Source: Kitasatospora fiedleri
GTDB taxonomy: Bacteria; Actinomycetota; Actinomycetes; Streptomycetales; Streptomycetaceae
Assembly (NCBI RefSeq): GCF_948472415.1
Contig: NZ_OX419519.1
Location: forward strand, 7,221,001-7,285,000
Reading direction: 5' to 3'
DNA length: 64,000 nucleotides
In this document: positions 43,814-52,544 of the stretch, piece after piece
Layout of the letters: the number at the start of each line of letters is the position of its first letter
Numbering within the stretch: position 1 is the first letter of the stretch
Program-made: the position numbers and the translations under genes
The notes under the pieces: generated by a model
Database searches by the model: none
Told to the model about the DNA's origin: nothing
Seen by the model: the letters and a program-made list of their open reading frames with translations, nothing else

Positions 43814-44539
43814 ATGAAGACCATCGGCCTGATCGGCGGCATGAGCTGGGAGTCCACCGCCCAGTACTACCGGCTGCTCAACGAGTTGACGCGCGAGCGG
43901 CTCGGCGGGCTGCACTCGGCGAAGTGCGTGCTGTACTCGGTGGACTTCGCCGAGATCGAGGAGCTGCAGACGGCGGGCCGCTGGACCGAGGCCGGGGAGG
44001 TGCTGGCCCGGGCGGCGGAGTCGCTGGCGGCGGCCGGGGCCGACCTGCTGCTGATCTGCACCAACACCATGCACAAGGTCGCCGATCAGGTGGCCGCCGC
44101 GGTCGACGTACCGCTGCTGCACCTCGCCGACACCACCGCCGGGGCGGTCCGGGCGGCCGGGCTGGACCGGGTCGGGCTGCTCGGCACCGCGTTCACCATG
44201 GAGCAGGACTTCTATCGCGGCCGGCTGGCCGGGCACGGACTCGAGGTGCTGGTCCCGGACGCGCCGGGCCGGGCCGTCGTGCACCGGGTGATCTACGAGG
44301 AGCTGTGCCTGGGCGTCGTCCGGGAGGAGTCCCGGGCCGCCTACCGGGAGGTGATCGCCGAGTTGGTCGCCCGGGGCGCGCAGGGCGTCGTCCTGGGCTG
44401 CACCGAGATCGAGCTGCTGGTCGGGGCGGCCGACAGCCCGGTGCCGCTCTTCCCGACCACCGCCCTGCACGCCCGGGCCGCGGTCGACGCCGCCCTCGGC
44501 CCGGACGCGCCGTCCGGGCCGCCGCCGCGCACCCCCTGA
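43814..44539 (+). CDS. Aspartate/glutamate racemase family protein
   Basis: 241 residues, ATG at 43814. MKTIGLIGGMSWESTAQYYRLLNE is the classical start of the aspartate racemase subgroup. The two catalytic cysteines are in LLLICTNTMHK and VVLGCTEIELL, and GLLGTAFTMEQDFYRGRL is also conserved. PLP-independent amino-acid racemase; the substrate is probably aspartate or a related amino acid. It stands alone; no operon partner. Confidence 0.92.
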   Translation: MKTIGLIGGMSWESTAQYYRLLNELTRERLGGLHSAKCVLYSVDFAEIEELQTAGRWTEAGEVLARAAESLAAAGADLLLICTNTMHKVADQVAAAVDVPLLHLADTTAGAVRAAGLDRVGLLGTAFTMEQDFYRGRLAGHGLEVLVPDAPGRAVVHRVIYEELCLGVVREESRAAYREVIAELVARGAQGVVLGCTEIELLVGAADSPVPLFPTTALHARAAVDAALGPDAPSGPPPRTP

Positions 44540-44689
44540 CGGGGCCGCGCCCTCTTTTTCGTCCTTCCTGCCCGGTTCGGTTCTTGCGGACCGGCAGAAC
44601 GGGTATCCGCCCTGCCGGGGCCGCCCGGCCCCAGTCCGCGCAGGACGCGCACCGGTCCGCCGACCGGGCGGTGGGAGGAGAGGGAACAC

Positions 44690-45661
44690 ATGGAACCCAT
44701 CCGTGAGCCGAACCCGTCGGAGCACCCCGACGGCGAGGTGCGGCCGAACGACCCGACCACGGAGGACCCGACCGCGGAGGAGCTGGCCGCGGAGGAACTG
44801 GCCCGCATCGCCGCCGAGGCGGAGGTCTGGGAGGGGCCCGTCCGGGACGACCCCGTTCCCCCGGGCGAGCGGAAGCGCCGGATGTCCGCACTCGTGGCCC
44901 GACTGGGCGGCAACCGGCCGGACACTGACATCGCCCGGCCGGACAGCGCCCGACCGGGCGGCACCGGGCTGGCCACCCGGCTGGGCGGCGGCCTGCTGCG
45001 CGGCGGACGCCGCCTCGGCATGGGGGCCCGCAGCGGGGCCGGGGTCCTGGCGGACCGCCTGCTCGACGCGGCCCCGCGCATCCCGGTGCGCGACCTGGCC
45101 ACGCTGCGCGCCCAGCACCCCGGCGCCCGGACCCCCGACGAACTGGCCGACCTGATCGTCTCCGGCGCGGTGAAGGCGTCGGCGGCGGTCGGCGCGAGCA
45201 CCGGCGCGGTGGCGATGCTGCCGGTGCCGCCGGCCCTGGCGGTGGAGATGGGCGCCGAACTGCTCGCCATCGCCGCGATCGAACTCAAGCTGATCGCCGA
45301 GCTGTACACCATCTACGGCCAGGCCCCGACGGGCTCGGTCCGGCAGCGCTCCCAGTCCTACCTGGCCGCCTGGAGCGAGGGCCGGGGCCTCGACCTGACC
45401 CGTCCGGGCACGCTGGTGGTGCTGAGCAAGGGCGCGGGCCTGCGGCGGCAGGTCAGCAAGCGGCTGACCCGGGCGGGGCTGCGCAAGCTCCCGACGCTCA
45501 CCCCGCTGCTGGTGGGAGCGGTGATCGGAGCCCGGATCAACCGCGCGGACACCTTCCGCCTGGCCCTCGCCGTCCGCCGGGACCTCCAGGAACGCCGACC
45601 GACCGACCCCGACTACTGGGACCGGTCCGGCGACCGGCCCAGCGACCGGCCCGGCGACTGA
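44690..45661 (+). CDS. EcsC-like protein
   Basis: 323 residues, ATG at 44690 after GGAGAGG. An acidic N-terminus (PTAEELAAEELARIAAEAEVWEG) precedes a helical domain with TPDELADLIVSGAVKASAAVGASTGAVAMLPVPPALAVEMGAELLAIAAIELKLIAELYTIYG, which fits the EcsC family pattern of glycine-zipper-like amphipathic helices. A second hydrophobic region is LPTLTPLLVGAVIGARINRADT. The function is unknown, possibly membrane-associated. The family assignment is from pattern memory and moderately sure. Confidence 0.6.
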   Translation: MEPIREPNPSEHPDGEVRPNDPTTEDPTAEELAAEELARIAAEAEVWEGPVRDDPVPPGERKRRMSALVARLGGNRPDTDIARPDSARPGGTGLATRLGGGLLRGGRRLGMGARSGAGVLADRLLDAAPRIPVRDLATLRAQHPGARTPDELADLIVSGAVKASAAVGASTGAVAMLPVPPALAVEMGAELLAIAAIELKLIAELYTIYGQAPTGSVRQRSQSYLAAWSEGRGLDLTRPGTLVVLSKGAGLRRQVSKRLTRAGLRKLPTLTPLLVGAVIGARINRADTFRLALAVRRDLQERRPTDPDYWDRSGDRPSDRPGD

Positions 45662-45742
45662 GCCGTCCGACCGCGTACCGGCCCGGATCGGCCCGGCTGT
45701 GGCGATGCCTACCGGGGCGGGGCCGGGTGGTGCGGGCTCCGG

Positions 45743-46396
45743 TCAGGCGCGGCGGGTGGCCAGGTGGGTGGCGGCGGTTCGCCAGGCGGCGGTCACGGCT
45801 GCGTGGGCCCGGGCGGTGGCGCTGTCCACGTCGGGGTCCAGGAGCAGGGGTGCCCCGAAGTGGACGTGCACGGCGGGGCGGCGCAGCGGGGCGGTGGCGA
45901 GGCCCGCGAGCTGTTTCGCCGTGGACCCGGAGCTGATCCGTCGGGCCCCCGCCTGCCCCAGCGGGACGACCGGGGCGCCGGTGGCGGCGGCGAGCCGGGC
46001 CAGTCCGGTGCGGAAGGGACCGGGCGCGCTGTCGGCCGCGTCCACCCGGCGCGGGAGGCGGCCCTCGGGGTAGAGGACGACGACCCGCCCGGCGGCCAGC
46101 GCGTCGGCCGCGGCCCCGAGCGCCTCGGCGGCCCGTTCGGTGCCGCGGTGGACGGGGATGTGGCCCTCGCGGACCAGCGCGCCGCCCAGCAGCGGGACGC
46201 GCCACAGCCCGGCGGTGGCGAGCACGACCGGTTCGACGCCCAGCCGGCGGACGGCGGCGAGCACCACGCCCGGGTCGACCAGCGAGGAGTGGTTGGCCGC
46301 GACGATGCTGCCGGGGGCCAGGACCGCCGCCTCGTCCGCGGTGACGGTGAGGCGTCCGAGAACCGGGACGACGGTGCGGGCGACGGCGCTCAGCAT
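45743..46396 (-). CDS. 1-acyl-sn-glycerol-3-phosphate acyltransferase (PlsC-like)
   Basis: 217 residues, ATG at 46396. The acyltransferase motif I is AANHSSLVDPG (NHxxxD) and motif III VVVLYPEGRLPR; GTGLARLAAATGAPVVPLGQ-like sequence (FRTGLARLAAATGAPVVPLG) is motif IV. It transfers an acyl chain to lysophosphatidate or a related lipid. It is a short version without a C-terminal extension. Diverges from the DUF1330 gene across a 350-bp gap. Confidence 0.85.
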   Translation of the reverse strand: MLSAVARTVVPVLGRLTVTADEAAVLAPGSIVAANHSSLVDPGVVLAAVRRLGVEPVVLATAGLWRVPLLGGALVREGHIPVHRGTERAAEALGAAADALAAGRVVVLYPEGRLPRRVDAADSAPGPFRTGLARLAAATGAPVVPLGQAGARRISSGSTAKQLAGLATAPLRRPAVHVHFGAPLLLDPDVDSATARAHAAVTAAWRTAATHLATRRA

Positions 46397-46746
46397 GGGG
46401 GACGGTCCTCGGATCGTGAGCGGGGGAGGCGGAATCGGCTCGGTGCTCGGGTGGCTCGCCCATTGTGGCGGCGGGCCGCCCCGCCGGGCCTGAGTCCGGG
46501 TACTCACCCCGCTACTCACCCGCGCTCCCGCGCCCCGGGGGCCCGGTCCCGGCCGGTGGGGGAGCGGTGGGGCGAAGTGGGGCGACCGCGCCGCCCGAAT
46601 CCCGGTCCGGGAGACGTTCGAGAGACGTTCGAGAGACGGAGAGCGGGCGTCCTCGGCCCCACCTATGCGCGACTGATTCGCCCGGCCGCGCCGCTCCGTA
46701 GCGTTGGCCGCGTCAACCCCACCCCCGCACGACTCCGGGAGCAGCC
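46397..46746. other. Divergent intergenic region with a 13-bp tandem repeat
   Basis: 350 bases between the divergent acyltransferase and DUF1330 genes; it should hold both promoters. GAGACGTTCGA occurs twice in direct succession near 46610-46636 and a third partial GAGACGGAGA follows. No further gene or RNA recognised. Confidence 0.5.
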
Positions 46747-47094
46747 ATGACCGCCTACGCCCTGGCCCAGGTCCACGCCGTCGACTTCGGGCCCGACGTC
46801 GTCGCCTACCTGCGGCGCATCGACGCGACACTCGACGCCTTCGGCGGGCGGTTCCTCGTCCACGGCGGCGCGTTCGAGACGCTGGAGGGGAGGTGGGGGG
46901 AACTGGGCCTGATCCTGATCGAGTTCCCCGACTACGGGCGGGCCCGCGCCTGGCACGACTCGCCCGCCTACCAGGACATCGTGGAACTGCGGACCCGCCA
47001 CATGACGGCCGACGTGATCCTCGCCGAGGGCGTGCCGCCCGGCTACCGGGCCGAGCAGAGCCTGGCGGAGACCGACCCGGACGCCGCCGGCTGA
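46747..47094 (+). CDS. DUF1330-family protein
   Basis: 115 residues, ATG at 46747 preceded by GGGAGCAGCC. YALAQVHAVDFGPDVVAYLRRIDATLDAFGGRFLVHGGAFETLEGRWGELGLILIEFPDYGRARAWHDSPAYQDI matches DUF1330, a ferredoxin-like fold related to dimeric alpha-beta barrel proteins. The function is unknown. Its 3' end would overlap the opposing LLM gene if that gene's stop had not been shifted by a missing base. Confidence 0.88.
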   Translation: MTAYALAQVHAVDFGPDVVAYLRRIDATLDAFGGRFLVHGGAFETLEGRWGELGLILIEFPDYGRARAWHDSPAYQDIVELRTRHMTADVILAEGVPPGYRAEQSLAETDPDAAG

Positions 47095-47106
47095 ACCCGG
47101 GCCCCC

Positions 47107-47229
47107 CGAGCGGTACGGGAGCGGTGCCGGGGCCGACGCGAGGCCGGTACGGGAGCGGTGCGGGGTCTGACACGGGGCCGGTACGGGAGCGGTGCGGGGT
47201 CTGACACGGGGCCGGTACGGGAGCGGTGC
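47107..47229. repeat. 34-bp tandem repeat between convergent genes
   Basis: GCCGGTACGGGAGCGGTGCG recurs at intervals of about 34 bases, three full times (from ~47152), with GGGTCTGACACGGG between copies, and a diverged copy to the left (47110-47130). It lies between the DUF1330 stop and the real end of the LLM monooxygenase. Each copy can fold on itself, so it may act as a composite terminator. Confidence 0.75.
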
Positions 47230-47259
47230 GGGTCGGCACGGGCTGGGGCCGGAGGCCGC

Positions 47260-48359
47260 TCAGCGGGTGGGCCGGAGCAGGCCCCGGCGGTGAGCAGCGG
47301 GAGCAGGCCCTCGCCCACCCGGTACGCCTCCTCCAGGTGGGGCACCCCGGACAGGATGAACTCGTCCACGCCCAGCCGGTGGTACTCCTCGATCCGGTCG
47401 GCGACCTCGGCGTGACTGCCCACCAGCGCGGTGCCCGCGCCGCCGCGCACCAGGCCGAAACCGGCCCACAGGTTCGGGTACACCTCCAGCCGGTCGACCG
47501 CCCCGTCGTGCAGCTCCCGCATCCGCCGCTGCCCCTCCGACTCGCTGCGGGCCAGGGCGAGTTGGGTCTCGCGGATGCGGTCCGGGTCCATCCCGGCCAG
47601 CAGCCGGTCGGCCTCGGCCCAGGCTTCGGCGGAGGTGTCGCGGGTGATGGTGTGCAGCCGGACGCCGAACCGCGGGCGGCGCCCGTGCGCGGCGGCCAGC
47701 GCCCGAATCCGCTCGACCTTCGCCGCCACCAGCGGCGGTGGCTCCCCCCAGGTGAGGTACACGTCCGCGTGCCGGGCGGCGACCTGCTCCGCCGCCGCCG
47801 ACGAACCGCCGAAGTACACCGGGGGCACCGGATCGGGCAGCCGGGTCAGCTCCGCGCCCGCCACCCGCAGGTGCGGGCCCTCGTGGTCGACCCGCTCGCC
47901 GCGCCACAGCCGCCCGGTCACCGACAGGAACTCCCCGGCCCGCGCGTACCGGCCGTCCTTGTCGAGGAAGTCCCCGTACGCCCGCTGCTCCCGGGACTCG
48001 CCGCCGGTCACCACGTTCAGCGCCAGCCGGCCGCCGGACAGGTTCTGGTAGGTCGTCGCCATCTGGGCCGCCAGGGTCGGCGAGACCAGGCCCGGCCGGA
48101 ACGCCACCAGGAAGACCAGCCGCTCGGTCAGGCCGGACAGCATCGCCGTGGTCAGCCAGGCGTCCTCGCACCACGGGCCCGTCGGGGTCAACACCCCGGC
48201 GAAACCCAGCTGTTCGGCCGCCCGGGCGATCTGCCCCAGGTAGCCGAGGGTCGGCGGCCGGTCCGTGCCGGACGCCCCCGGGGTGGAGCCGTGGCCCCCG
48301 CCGACCACCTCGCGGCTGTCCCCGGTGGTCGGCAGGAACCAGTGCACGGTCAGCGCCAC
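47260..48359 (-). pseudogene. LLM-class FMNH2-dependent monooxygenase (SsuD-like), C-terminal frame break
   Basis: GTG at 48359 overlaps the flavin reductase stop. Family blocks: VHWFLPTTGDSR, GFAGVLTPTGPWCEDAWLT, FRPGLVSPTLAAQMATTYQNLSGGRLALNVVTGGES, DKDGRYARAGEFL, PPVYFGGSSAAAEQVAARHADVYLTWGEPP. These are alkanesulfonate-monooxygenase features. The given frame does not stop until 47043, inside the next gene, adding a repeat-encoded Pro/Arg tail; one extra G near 47285 ends the protein as AGGLLRPTR at 47260, a normal ~366 residues. It needs reduced flavin from the adjacent reductase to split C-S bonds of sulfonates. Confidence 0.85.
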
Positions 48360-48864
48360 GGACCCTCCCCGGCGCCCGGCGCGAACCCGCCGAACCCGCC
48401 GTCGTGGTGCACCAGCGGCTCACCGCCCGGCACGTCCGCCGCGACCACCTCGCCCACCACCAGCAGGTGGTCGCCGACCGGGTGCAGCCCCACCCGACGG
48501 GCCGTCAGCCGGGCGGCGGCACCCTCCAGCAGCGGCGTGCCGTGCGGGCCCTCGTGCCACGGCACCCCGGCGAACCGGTCCGCGCCGCTGCGGGCGAACG
48601 CCCGGGCCAACTCCTCCTGCTCACGGCGCAGCACGTGCACGGTGAACGCCTCGGCCGCGCGCACCGCCGGGGCCGTGGACGCCCCCGAGGCGAGGTAGAA
48701 GGAGACCAACGCGGGCTCCAGGCTCACCGAGGTGAACGAGGTGGCGGTGAACCCGGCCGGTCCGGGCACGGTGATCACCACCACCCCGGACGCGTGCCGC
48801 CGCAGGGTGCTGCGCAGCAGCTCGGCGGGTGCCGCGGTGGAGGGCGTTCGTCGAGAGTGGTCAT
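48350..48864 (-). pseudogene. Flavin reductase (FMN-binding split-barrel), one frame break near the start
   Basis: ATG at 48864 (MTTLDER); adding one base near 48847 gives STAAPAELLRSTLRRHASGVVVITVPGPAGFTATSFTSVSLEPALVSFYLA, the typical flavin-reductase start. The remainder (FTVHVLRREQEELARAFA, DRFAGVPWH, GTPLLEGAAARLTARRV, HLLVVGEVV) is intact. About 170 residues. It would feed FMNH2 to the two LLM monooxygenases around it. Its stop overlaps the start of the following LLM gene by 10 bases. Confidence 0.82.
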
Positions 48865-48952
48865 GGGGACGGTCCTTTCCTGGGAGGGGACGACGGCCGG
48901 GACGCCACCGGCCGTCGTCGGGGAGGGGAGGGGAGGTGAGGTGAGGGGGTGG

Positions 48953-49978
48953 TCAGCCGGTGGTGTCGGGACCGGGCGGACCGGGCGGACCGGGCGGGGC
49001 CAGCGGACGAGCAGCGGTGGCGGAGCGGACGGCAGCAGGTCGAGGCCGGCCCGCAGCTGCTCCAGCCACAGCACGGTGCGGGCCGCGACACTGCGGTGCG
49101 CCGCGTCGTTGAACACGTCGTGCCGCCCGTCGGCCACCGTGACCGCCTCGACCGAGGGCAGCCGCCCCGCCAGCTCCCGCAGCGCCCCGACCGGGGCGAC
49201 CGGATCGGCCGAGCCGTGGAACGCCAGCACCGGCACCGCCGGGCGGGCCGCCGCCGCGGCACCGGCCAGGGCGGGGGCACCGGCTCGAACAGCGCACCGG
49301 GCCGGAACCCGGGATCACCGGCCAGCAGCCCGCGGTGGACCGGGCAGGCCGTCCGCGCGGACAGCTCGTCCTCCGCCCGGACGGGCCGCCCGCCCCCCGG
49401 CAACCCGGACAGCAGCAGCCCGTCCGGCCGCACCTCGGCGGCGAGGGCCAGCGCGAGCAGCGCCCCGAGATCGGAACCCGCCAGCACCACCGGCCCCCGG
49501 CCGGCTGCTCGGCCCGCGCCTGCGCGAACAGGACGGCCGGACGGCCGGAAGGGCCGGAGGAGTCGGCCGGGGCGAACGGATCGGACGGGCCGGACGGGGC
49601 GGAGGGGTCGGCCGGGTCGAGCAGGCCGGTCAGGTCGGTCAGGTCGAGCGCGTCGAGCGGGTCCGGTGCCGGGAGGGCGTCGGAACCGTGGCGGCGGCGG
49701 GGCGGGTCCGTGTCGGGGTGGCGGTCGGCCGCGGTGTTCGTGGCGGGGACGAGCAGGCGGTAGCCGTCGGAGGCCAGCCGCCGGCCGAACCGGGAGTACA
49801 CGCCGGGGTGTTCGCCCCGACCGGGGAGCAGGACCACGGTGCCCCGGACGGCGGTGCCGGGGGCGGGCTCCCAGCGGCCGTCCGACCCTGCCGCCGGTTC
49901 CACCGCCGGTCCCGCTGCCGGTCCCACGGCCGGTCCCGCCGGGGCGGGGCCGGCGGCGGGGAGTGCGGGCGCGGTCAC
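48953..49978 (-). pseudogene. Alpha/beta hydrolase with an Asp-type nucleophile elbow, frame breaks
   Basis: GTG at 49978 overlaps the upstream LLM stop (GTGA). After an Ala/Pro-rich start come TVVLLPGRGEHPGVYSRFGRRLASDGYRLLVPAT and VVLAGSDLGALLALALAAEV. The latter aligns GSDLGA with the usual GHSLGG, placing Asp at the nucleophile position as in epoxide hydrolases and dehalogenases. FHGSADPVAPVGALRELA and VADGRHDVFND supply the acid and His. The frame shifts near 49505, 49265 and perhaps 49000. Located between two sulfonate-type monooxygenases, so probably processes their products or substrates. Confidence 0.65.
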
Positions 49979-51105
49979 CGGGCGCCGGCGGTGGCCGGGG
50001 TGGTGGCGGCGGCGTCGCGGCGGGCGACCTCCTGGCGGACCAGCGGCAGCAGCTCGCGACCGTAGTCGAGGGCGTCGTCCAGCGGGTCGTAGCCGCGGAT
50101 CAGCAGGGTGGTCGCGCCGATGTCCACGTAGTCCAGCAGGGCCTGGGCCACCGTCTCGGGGGAGCCGACCAGCGCGGTGGAGTTGCCCCCGGCGCCGGTG
50201 GCCTTCGCGGTGGCGGTCCACAGCGCCCGGTCGTGCAGGTCGCCCTTGGCGGCGGCGGCCAGCAGGCGCTGCGAGCCGACGTTCTGCGGCGTCGCGCCGG
50301 CACCGGCCAGCGCCGTCCCCCGGCGCCAGCCGAGGGTGCTGCCGCGCTGCTCGATGGTGCCCAGGATGGTCCGGGCCCGCTCCCACGCCTCCTCGTCGGT
50401 GCGGCCCAGGATCGGCCGGAAGGAGACGCTGATGCCCGGCACGTCGGTGCGTCCGGCGGCCTCGGCGGCGGCCCGGACCCGGGCGATCTGCTCGGCGGTC
50501 TCGGCCAGCGGCTCGCCCCACAGGGCGAAGGTGTCGGCGTGCTTGCCGCCGACCCGGTACGCCGCCTCGGAGGAGCCGCCGAAGTACAGCGGGATGCGCG
50601 GCTGCTGCACCGGCCGGACGTCGGAACGGAAGTCCGCCAGGCGGTAGTAGGGGCCCTCGTGGTCGAACGGGGCCTCCTCGGTCCACGCCTTCTTCACCAC
50701 CGTCAGGTAGTCGTCGGTGCGGGCGTAGCGCTCGTCCTTGGACAGGTAGTCGCCGTCGCGGCGCTGCTCGGCGTCGTGGCCGCCGGTGATGATGTGCACC
50801 GCGACCCGGCCGCCGGAGAACTGGTCGAGGGTGGCGAAGGTGCGGGCCGCGACGGTCGGCGCGAGGAAGCCGGGGCGGTGCGCGACCAGCAGGCCCAGGC
50901 GCTCGGTGTGCGCGGCGGCGAAGGCCGCGACCTGGTTCGGGTCGGGGCTGCCCGAGGACTGGGCGATCAGGATGCGGTCGAAGCCGGCCTGCTCGTGGGC
51001 CTGGGCGAAGCGGCGGGTGTAGTCGACGTCCACCACCGGGCCGGTGGCCGGGCGGATCTCGGAGACGTCGTGGGTGGAGATCATGCCGACGAACTCGACA
51101 GGCAT
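49975..51105 (-). CDS. LLM-class FMNH2-dependent monooxygenase (SsuD/SfnG-like)
   Basis: 376 residues, ATG at 51105 after AAAGGACC. Blocks: EFVGMISTHDVSE, VDYTRRFAQAHEQAGFDRILIAQSSGSPDPNQVAAFAAAHTERLGLLVAHRPGFLAPTVAARTFATLDQFSGGRVAVHIITGGHDAEQRRDGD, KDERYARTDDYLTVVKKAW, IPLYFGGSSEAAYRVGGKHADTFALWGEPL. Very close in design to alkanesulfonate monooxygenase SsuD. It heads a four-gene unit LLM - hydrolase - flavin reductase - LLM with overlapping starts. A palindrome and direct repeats upstream (51117-51211) may control it. Confidence 0.92.
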   Translation of the reverse strand: MPVEFVGMISTHDVSEIRPATGPVVDVDYTRRFAQAHEQAGFDRILIAQSSGSPDPNQVAAFAAAHTERLGLLVAHRPGFLAPTVAARTFATLDQFSGGRVAVHIITGGHDAEQRRDGDYLSKDERYARTDDYLTVVKKAWTEEAPFDHEGPYYRLADFRSDVRPVQQPRIPLYFGGSSEAAYRVGGKHADTFALWGEPLAETAEQIARVRAAAEAAGRTDVPGISVSFRPILGRTDEEAWERARTILGTIEQRGSTLGWRRGTALAGAGATPQNVGSQRLLAAAAKGDLHDRALWTATAKATGAGGNSTALVGSPETVAQALLDYVDIGATTLLIRGYDPLDDALDYGRELLPLVRQEVARRDAAATTPATAGAR

Positions 51106-51116
51106 GGCTGGTCCTT

Positions 51117-51211
51117 TCGGTGAAGGGGTGTAACGGAAGTGACAAGGGGTTGGATCGGTGAAGGGGTGCAGGAGTGACAGCGAGTCAGTTTGGTGAATAC
51201 CTGTAACAGGT
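51117..51211 (-). promoter_or_regulatory. Likely promoter/operator region of the LLM operon
   Basis: This stretch is visibly less GC-rich than its neighbours. It contains the perfect 13-nt palindrome ACCTGTAACAGGT (51199-51211) and two direct copies of TCGGTGAAGGGGTG (51117-51130 and 51155-51168) spaced 38 bp apart. Both are plausible regulator sites for the operon starting at 51105. I do not recognise the regulator. Confidence 0.5.
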
Positions 51212-51316
51212 GCGATGAGGCATCGCTTGAGTGATGGGCCGTAGCGAAGGTGAGGGGAAGTCGGAGGGGCGAGCGGCTGTAGGGGAGGGGAAGCGACAGG
51301 CGGTCAGAGCGGGCGG

Positions 51317-52513
51317 TCAGAGCGGGCGGACCCGCCCGAGGGCGGTACGCCCCGCGGCCAGCAGCACCGAGTCCTCCTGCGGGGTGTGGACCCGGGCGCA
51401 CAGCACGTCGCGCAGGTGGCGCTCCAGCGGGTGGTGGCGGGTGAGGCCGTGGTTGCCGACCAGGGCCACCGCCTGCTGGACGGCGTCGATCGCGGCCCGG
51501 GTGGCGAGCACCTTCGCGCCGCCGGCCTGTTCGGCGGCGCCCGGTTCGCCCGCGTCGACGGCCGCGGCGAGGGCGGCGACCAGCCGGTCCGCGCCGTTCA
51601 GGGCGACCTCGATCTCGCCGACGGCGCTCTGGAAGCGGGGCAGCGAGGCCAGCGGCGCGCCGAGCGCGCTCGGGGTGCGCTCGTGCAGGAAGCCGAGCAG
51701 CCAGTCCCGGGCGCTGCCCGCGACGCCCAGGTAGAGAGCGGCCAGGCCGAGGCTGTTCCAGGCGCCGCCGACCGGGTCGCGTCCGCCGTCCGCGCCGGGC
51801 AGCGCCAGTCCGGCGACCCGGTCGCCGGGCACCGGGACGGCGGCCAGGTGGACGTCGTCGCTGCGCGAGGCGCGCAGGCCCAGGTGGTCCCAGACCGGTT
51901 CGACGGTGACGCCCGGGCTGCCGGCCCGGACCAGGAACGAGCCGACCCGGGGCTGCTCCTCGTCGGTGGCGGCCCAGACCAGCAGCCAGTCCAGCAGGTA
52001 CGCGCCGGTCGAGTAGATCTTGTGGCCGGTCAGCTCCCAGCCGTCGCCGCGGCGGCGGGCGGTGGTCGCGGGCAGGCCGCCGCGCACCGGGCTGCCGAGT
52101 TCGGGCTCCACCCGCAGCGAGTTCACCAGGACGGGGCGGCGGGCGGACTCGGCGAGCAGCTCGGCCAGCGGTCCGGCCGGCCAGCGCGGGGTGCGGGCCT
52201 CCAGGGCGTGGGTGAACAGCGTCATCGCGGTGATCAGCGCCACCGCCGGGTCGCCCGCGCCGAGGGCCCGCAGGATGCGTACGGTGTCCGCGAGCCCGGC
52301 CCCGGGGCCGCCGTGCCGGGTGGCCACCGTTGCGGTCAACAGGCCCGCCGCGTGCAGGAGTTCGAAGTCGACGAGGGGGAGTTCGGCGTCCCGGTCGTGT
52401 GCGGCGGCGCAGGCGGCCAGGGCGGCGGTCACCTCGGGCAGGCCGTCCAGCGCCGGGGTCGGGAAGGGGGACGGTGCCGGGGCCGGGGAGGCGGTCGGGG
52501 CGGCGGTGGTCAT
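51317..52513 (-). CDS. Acyl-CoA-dehydrogenase-like flavoprotein (SfnB/DszC-type)
   Basis: 398 residues, ATG at 52513. ELLHAAGLLTATVATRHGGPGAGLADTVRILRALGAGDPAVALITAMTLFTHALE, WELTGHKIYSTGAYLLDWLLVWA, VEPVWDHLGLRASRSDDVHLAAVPVPGDRV and ALVGNHGLTRHHPLERHLRDVLCARVHTPQEDSVLLAAGR follow the acyl-CoA dehydrogenase fold. Members beside SsuD-like enzymes (SfnB, DszC-type) usually act as flavin-dependent monooxygenases in organosulfur use rather than as true fatty-acid dehydrogenases; that role is inferred from context. Lies 31 bp after the molybdoenzyme stop. Confidence 0.85.
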   Translation of the reverse strand: MTTAAPTASPAPAPSPFPTPALDGLPEVTAALAACAAAHDRDAELPLVDFELLHAAGLLTATVATRHGGPGAGLADTVRILRALGAGDPAVALITAMTLFTHALEARTPRWPAGPLAELLAESARRPVLVNSLRVEPELGSPVRGGLPATTARRRGDGWELTGHKIYSTGAYLLDWLLVWAATDEEQPRVGSFLVRAGSPGVTVEPVWDHLGLRASRSDDVHLAAVPVPGDRVAGLALPGADGGRDPVGGAWNSLGLAALYLGVAGSARDWLLGFLHERTPSALGAPLASLPRFQSAVGEIEVALNGADRLVAALAAAVDAGEPGAAEQAGGAKVLATRAAIDAVQQAVALVGNHGLTRHHPLERHLRDVLCARVHTPQEDSVLLAAGRTALGRVRPL

Positions 52514-52544
52514 CGGGGGGCCTCCGGGGTCGGGGCGGCGGTGG

